From Firmicutes bacterium UBA5454 (GTDB lineage: Bacteria; Bacillota; Clostridia; Caldicoprobacterales; DTU083), in contig DIQU01000014.1 of the NCBI GenBank assembly GCA_002426555.1, positions 65,929 to 76,784 on the forward strand: a stretch of 10,856 nucleotides of DNA, in the 5' to 3' direction. Positions 10,201-10,856 of the stretch are shown piece by piece. The stretch's first letter is position 1. Each line of letters starts with the position of its first letter. The position numbers and the translations under genes are program-made. The notes beneath the pieces were generated by a model. The model saw only the letters and a program-made list of their open reading frames with translations. It searched no databases and was not told where the DNA came from.

Positions 10201-10856
10201 ATTGCAAAGGCAGCCCCCACACCGGCTTTACCCTCACCGCCGACCGTTCCCGCTGCCGCCCAGGCTCGTACCGCCAGTTTGCTTGTCTCTTCTGCTTTAA
10301 TAATTATAGCTCCTGCATTCTCTATCCTGGCATTGGGAGCTATATTAGCATTGGTCTTTGCAAAGGAGTTTACAATACCTAAAGACCCTGCAACACCGAT
10401 TTTACCGTCCTTGCTGGAAGCTGCACCGGCAATTGCCTGGGATCCCAGCTTGGATGTATATTCATCAGCCATGTTTTGTCTGGATATGGCTATAATCGTG
10501 ATATCATTTCCGTTTCCATTGATGGAGCCAAGAGACGCTGTAGTTTGATTAAAGATATTGCTTATTGCAACGGCTACTGATATACCGTTACCATCGGTTA
10601 CCGAGGCACCGGCAGCCAGGGTCTCAAAATTGGTATCGCTCTTGGCCTGAACCAAAACATCGCCACCAACAGTGATAACACCACTACCGGTATAGGCTTT
10701 GATATTATGGGTAGTTACATTAATTGCCACAGCAGCGGCCAATCCAACACTTTGCTGGCTTTGACTGCCTTCACCGGATGTTCCTCCGTCCTGATCCACC
10801 GTCTGTGCCGTCTTAGCCCCATGCTCATCCAGGGCTTGGGCACTCTCCGGCTTCTT
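7284..10856 (-). CDS. Giant beta-strand-repeat (filamentous adhesin-like) surface protein, 5'-partial, up to in-frame TAG
   Basis: The frame is open from the window edge (10856) to TAG at 7286..7284: 1,190 codons. The GTG at 10799 is not a convincing start: the frame runs on upstream, there is no ribosome-binding site and no signal peptide, and the next residues are already a repeat. The translated part is about 19 repeats of roughly 56 residues with the pattern N-x-T-x-AYIG-x-GA-x-V...GN-I-I-A...AG-x-GAGGG-AGV-GS-V-V. I found no cysteine in it. Such proteins are known as beta-solenoid or filamentous adhesins exported to the cell surface; adhesion is inferred from family type, and no export domain is visible. 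Insertions occur in repeat 4 (acidic/aromatic, 41 residues), repeat 10 (Asp-rich loop), repeat 12 (YTGE loop) and before repeat 19 (73 residues). The stop falls inside repeat 19, so a protein ending here would be truncated in mid-array. Confidence is high for coding and moderate for family. Confidence 0.9.
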   Translation of the reverse strand, partial: KKPESAQALDEHGAKTAQTVDQDGGTSGEGSQSQQSVGLAAAVAINVTTHNIKAYTGSGVITVGGDVLVQAKSDTNFETLAAGASVTDGNGISVAVAISNIFNQTTASLGSINGNGNDITIIAISRQNMADEYTSKLGSQAIAGAASSKDGKIGVAGSLGIVNSFAKTNANIAPNARIENAGAIIIKAEETSKLAVRAWAAAGTVGGEGKAGVGAAFAIIYSNNVVSGYVGKGAVVTANALSLTALKHRVNLTDFSIDFDFEDNTLTDNIFEGLKLANFLSSNNYYAEAVAGAASTGPTALAGAFVVIVSNTTTAAYIDDGAVVTVAGNIDITSKSDVNAKAIGGSAAGAEKVGAGLTTVNIINNDKVLAYIGKNAKVISGGNITIAADAEQEFTIIAVSGSGAGNTGLTGVLSIMLTKNVVEAYIGQEAEVKSSGNIIIDAKNDTHAYLIAGGGTGGGEAGVGGSLAIFILLNNTLAYIDQNAVVDADKLLTIKAQSNALNITAVISGSGGGTAGVAASGAIKTIKSNTRAYIGQGAKINTDTSYASSNQAIELSATDNTTLVGISGSGTGGGTAGVGASTDTNAIIKTVKAYIADDIDGDGIGPAQVKAAKNIIITALSSETIVSITAGFAGGGTTGVGGAVAIFVSTNDVQAYIGQGAVVETNGSVAIVAQNDLILVMLAGSGAGGGTAGVGSSVGVSTIINSVKAYIGQGAKVTALGNGDAVSFYTGETGKKKSSGRGLLIAAYSNEDIISMVVGGAGAGSAGVSVTVSTNVINTNTNAYIGIGAIINENNAGANANQEIRVMAISDTMLIGTAIAGAGGGAAGVGGSNDTAVITKTTKAFIDDYANVKAKKNILISARSKDMHVSTTVGGAGGGSAGVGGSVSVSVVNNKTEAYTGIGAALLSEGNARVFATNDTIMALTAGSGAGGGAAGVSGSLAVAVFTSSTRAYLGNGTIANIKGVLEIIADTTENVVATAIGGAGGGAAGVAGSVVVKVTSTTTQAYIGANARINQDTGFGSTSQSVIVRAQDRVISVGASGTGAGGGAAGVGAAADVTIVRNQTSSFIGDGAYVNARKNMNIIAISDKYVNSVVIAGAGGGAAGVAGSISVIAVGALFDSHASNGLSNSEGEGNTHDAVDSQIGNNPANGLLGNSDYALQVDGMLDDHISQNGISGYFDEPSQAALNNT
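7287..7505 (-). other. Insertion block A (73 residues) before repeat 19
   Basis: A polar Asn/Ser/Asp-rich insertion sits between the GSISVIAVGA strand and the NNT that precedes the TAG. It has little Gly/Ala-rich pattern. Its conserved skeleton with block B includes a leading LD/FD-S, GNLLG/GQLGG-S, M-x-D, IS-x-Y and E-x-S-x-A-x-LN-x-T. The TAG follows immediately. Confidence 0.65.
8625..8696 (-). other. YTGE loop in repeat 12 (short form)
   Basis: This is an extended, charged loop of 24 residues replacing the normal strand turn. It contains GNGD, YTGETG and a basic KKK run. It aligns with the start of the long loop in repeat 24 (GNAD, YTGELG), twelve repeats later. Confidence 0.65.
9042..9068 (-). 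other. Short Asp-rich loop (DDIDGDGIG) in repeat 10
   Basis: Directly after the AYIA anchor of repeat 10 the protein reads DDIDGDGIG, a small acidic turn with the DxDG core of calcium loops but without the final Asp of DxDxDGxxD. It may be a minimal metal-binding turn or simply an acidic surface loop. Confidence 0.45.
9999..10121 (-). other. Acidic/aromatic 41-residue insertion in repeat 4
   Basis: Between the second strand of repeat 4 and its Gly/Ala segment lie 41 residues that break the repeat. They are rich in Asp, Phe, Leu and Asn (for example FSIDFDFED and NIFEGLKLANFL) and free of the Gly/Ala pattern. I found no second copy of this insertion in the window. No function can be assigned; it may form a loop or small helical protrusion from the repeat stack. 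Confidence 0.6.

Larger units (their letters stand above)
2700..10760 (-). repeat. Array 1: about 43 degenerate ~56-residue beta-strand repeats
   Basis: I count about 43 units by their AYIG-like anchor (AYIG, AFIG, AYID, AYIA, SYIG and decayed forms). Each unit has a strand before the anchor (V-x-x-N-x-T), the anchor, a second strand around GN-I-I-I-A, and a Gly/Ala-rich stretch best seen in repeats 7 to 18 as GAGGG-AGV-G. Four consecutive units span about 670 bases where there is no insertion. Similar repeats in known giant secreted proteins are thought to stack as solenoid coils; that is inference here. Unit boundaries are approximate and the last units (40 to 43) are weak. Confidence 0.85.

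Noticed and set aside
10797..10799. GTG as true start of the giant gene
   Set aside because: The frame is open for 19 more codons to the window edge with compatible composition (polar, Gln/Glu/Ala-rich), and no ribosome-binding site or signal sequence is present.

Overview
The whole window lies inside one giant gene on the minus strand. The reading frame whose codons start at plus-strand positions divisible by 3 is open from 10856 down to 1, about 3,618 codon positions, with one interruption: an in-frame TAG (amber) at 7286..7284. I read every codon below 7284 and found no other stop and no frameshift. The true start lies beyond 10856 and the true stop lies beyond position 1, so signal peptide, secretion domain and anchor cannot be seen. 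I see no second gene, RNA gene, mobile element, CRISPR array, promoter or terminator, and no gap of 300 bases or more outside the coding frame.

The product is a very long, Gly/Ala/Ser/Thr/Asn-rich, cysteine-poor repeat protein of the kind annotated as beta-strand-repeat, haemagglutinin-like or LktA-like filamentous adhesins. Reading in the protein's direction: (i) about 43 degenerate repeats of roughly 56 residues (10760 to about 2700), each with an AYIG-type strand, a GN-I-I-type strand and a Gly/Ala-rich AG-x-GG-x-AGV segment; (ii) a less regular beta-rich stretch (about 2700 to 2210); (iii) a short helix-prone, Trp/Pro-containing segment (2207..2013); (iv) an irregular beta-rich domain (about 2010 to 1000); (v) a different array, a 158-residue tandem repeat made of two alternating half-units (about 1000 to 1), running off the window.

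Array 1 has clear higher-order order. Every fourth repeat carries the same extended loop, and a 12-repeat block occurs twice in succession (9425..7122 and 7121..4590) with the same two decorating insertions in the same places. One decoration, in the second copy, holds a DxDxDGxxD calcium-binding-type loop. The amber codon sits exactly at a variable residue of a repeat (NNT-stop-AFIG), and the paralogous block has Arg there. The simplest reading is a recent CAG-to-TAG change, possibly by deamination within a CCAGG (Dcm-type) site, a sequencing error, or readthrough.

Organism: moderate GC and frequent ATA, AGA and AGG codons fit an anaerobic Clostridia/Negativicutes-like or similar environmental bacterium better than an enteric one. 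This is a weak inference, because no phylogenetic marker gene is present.
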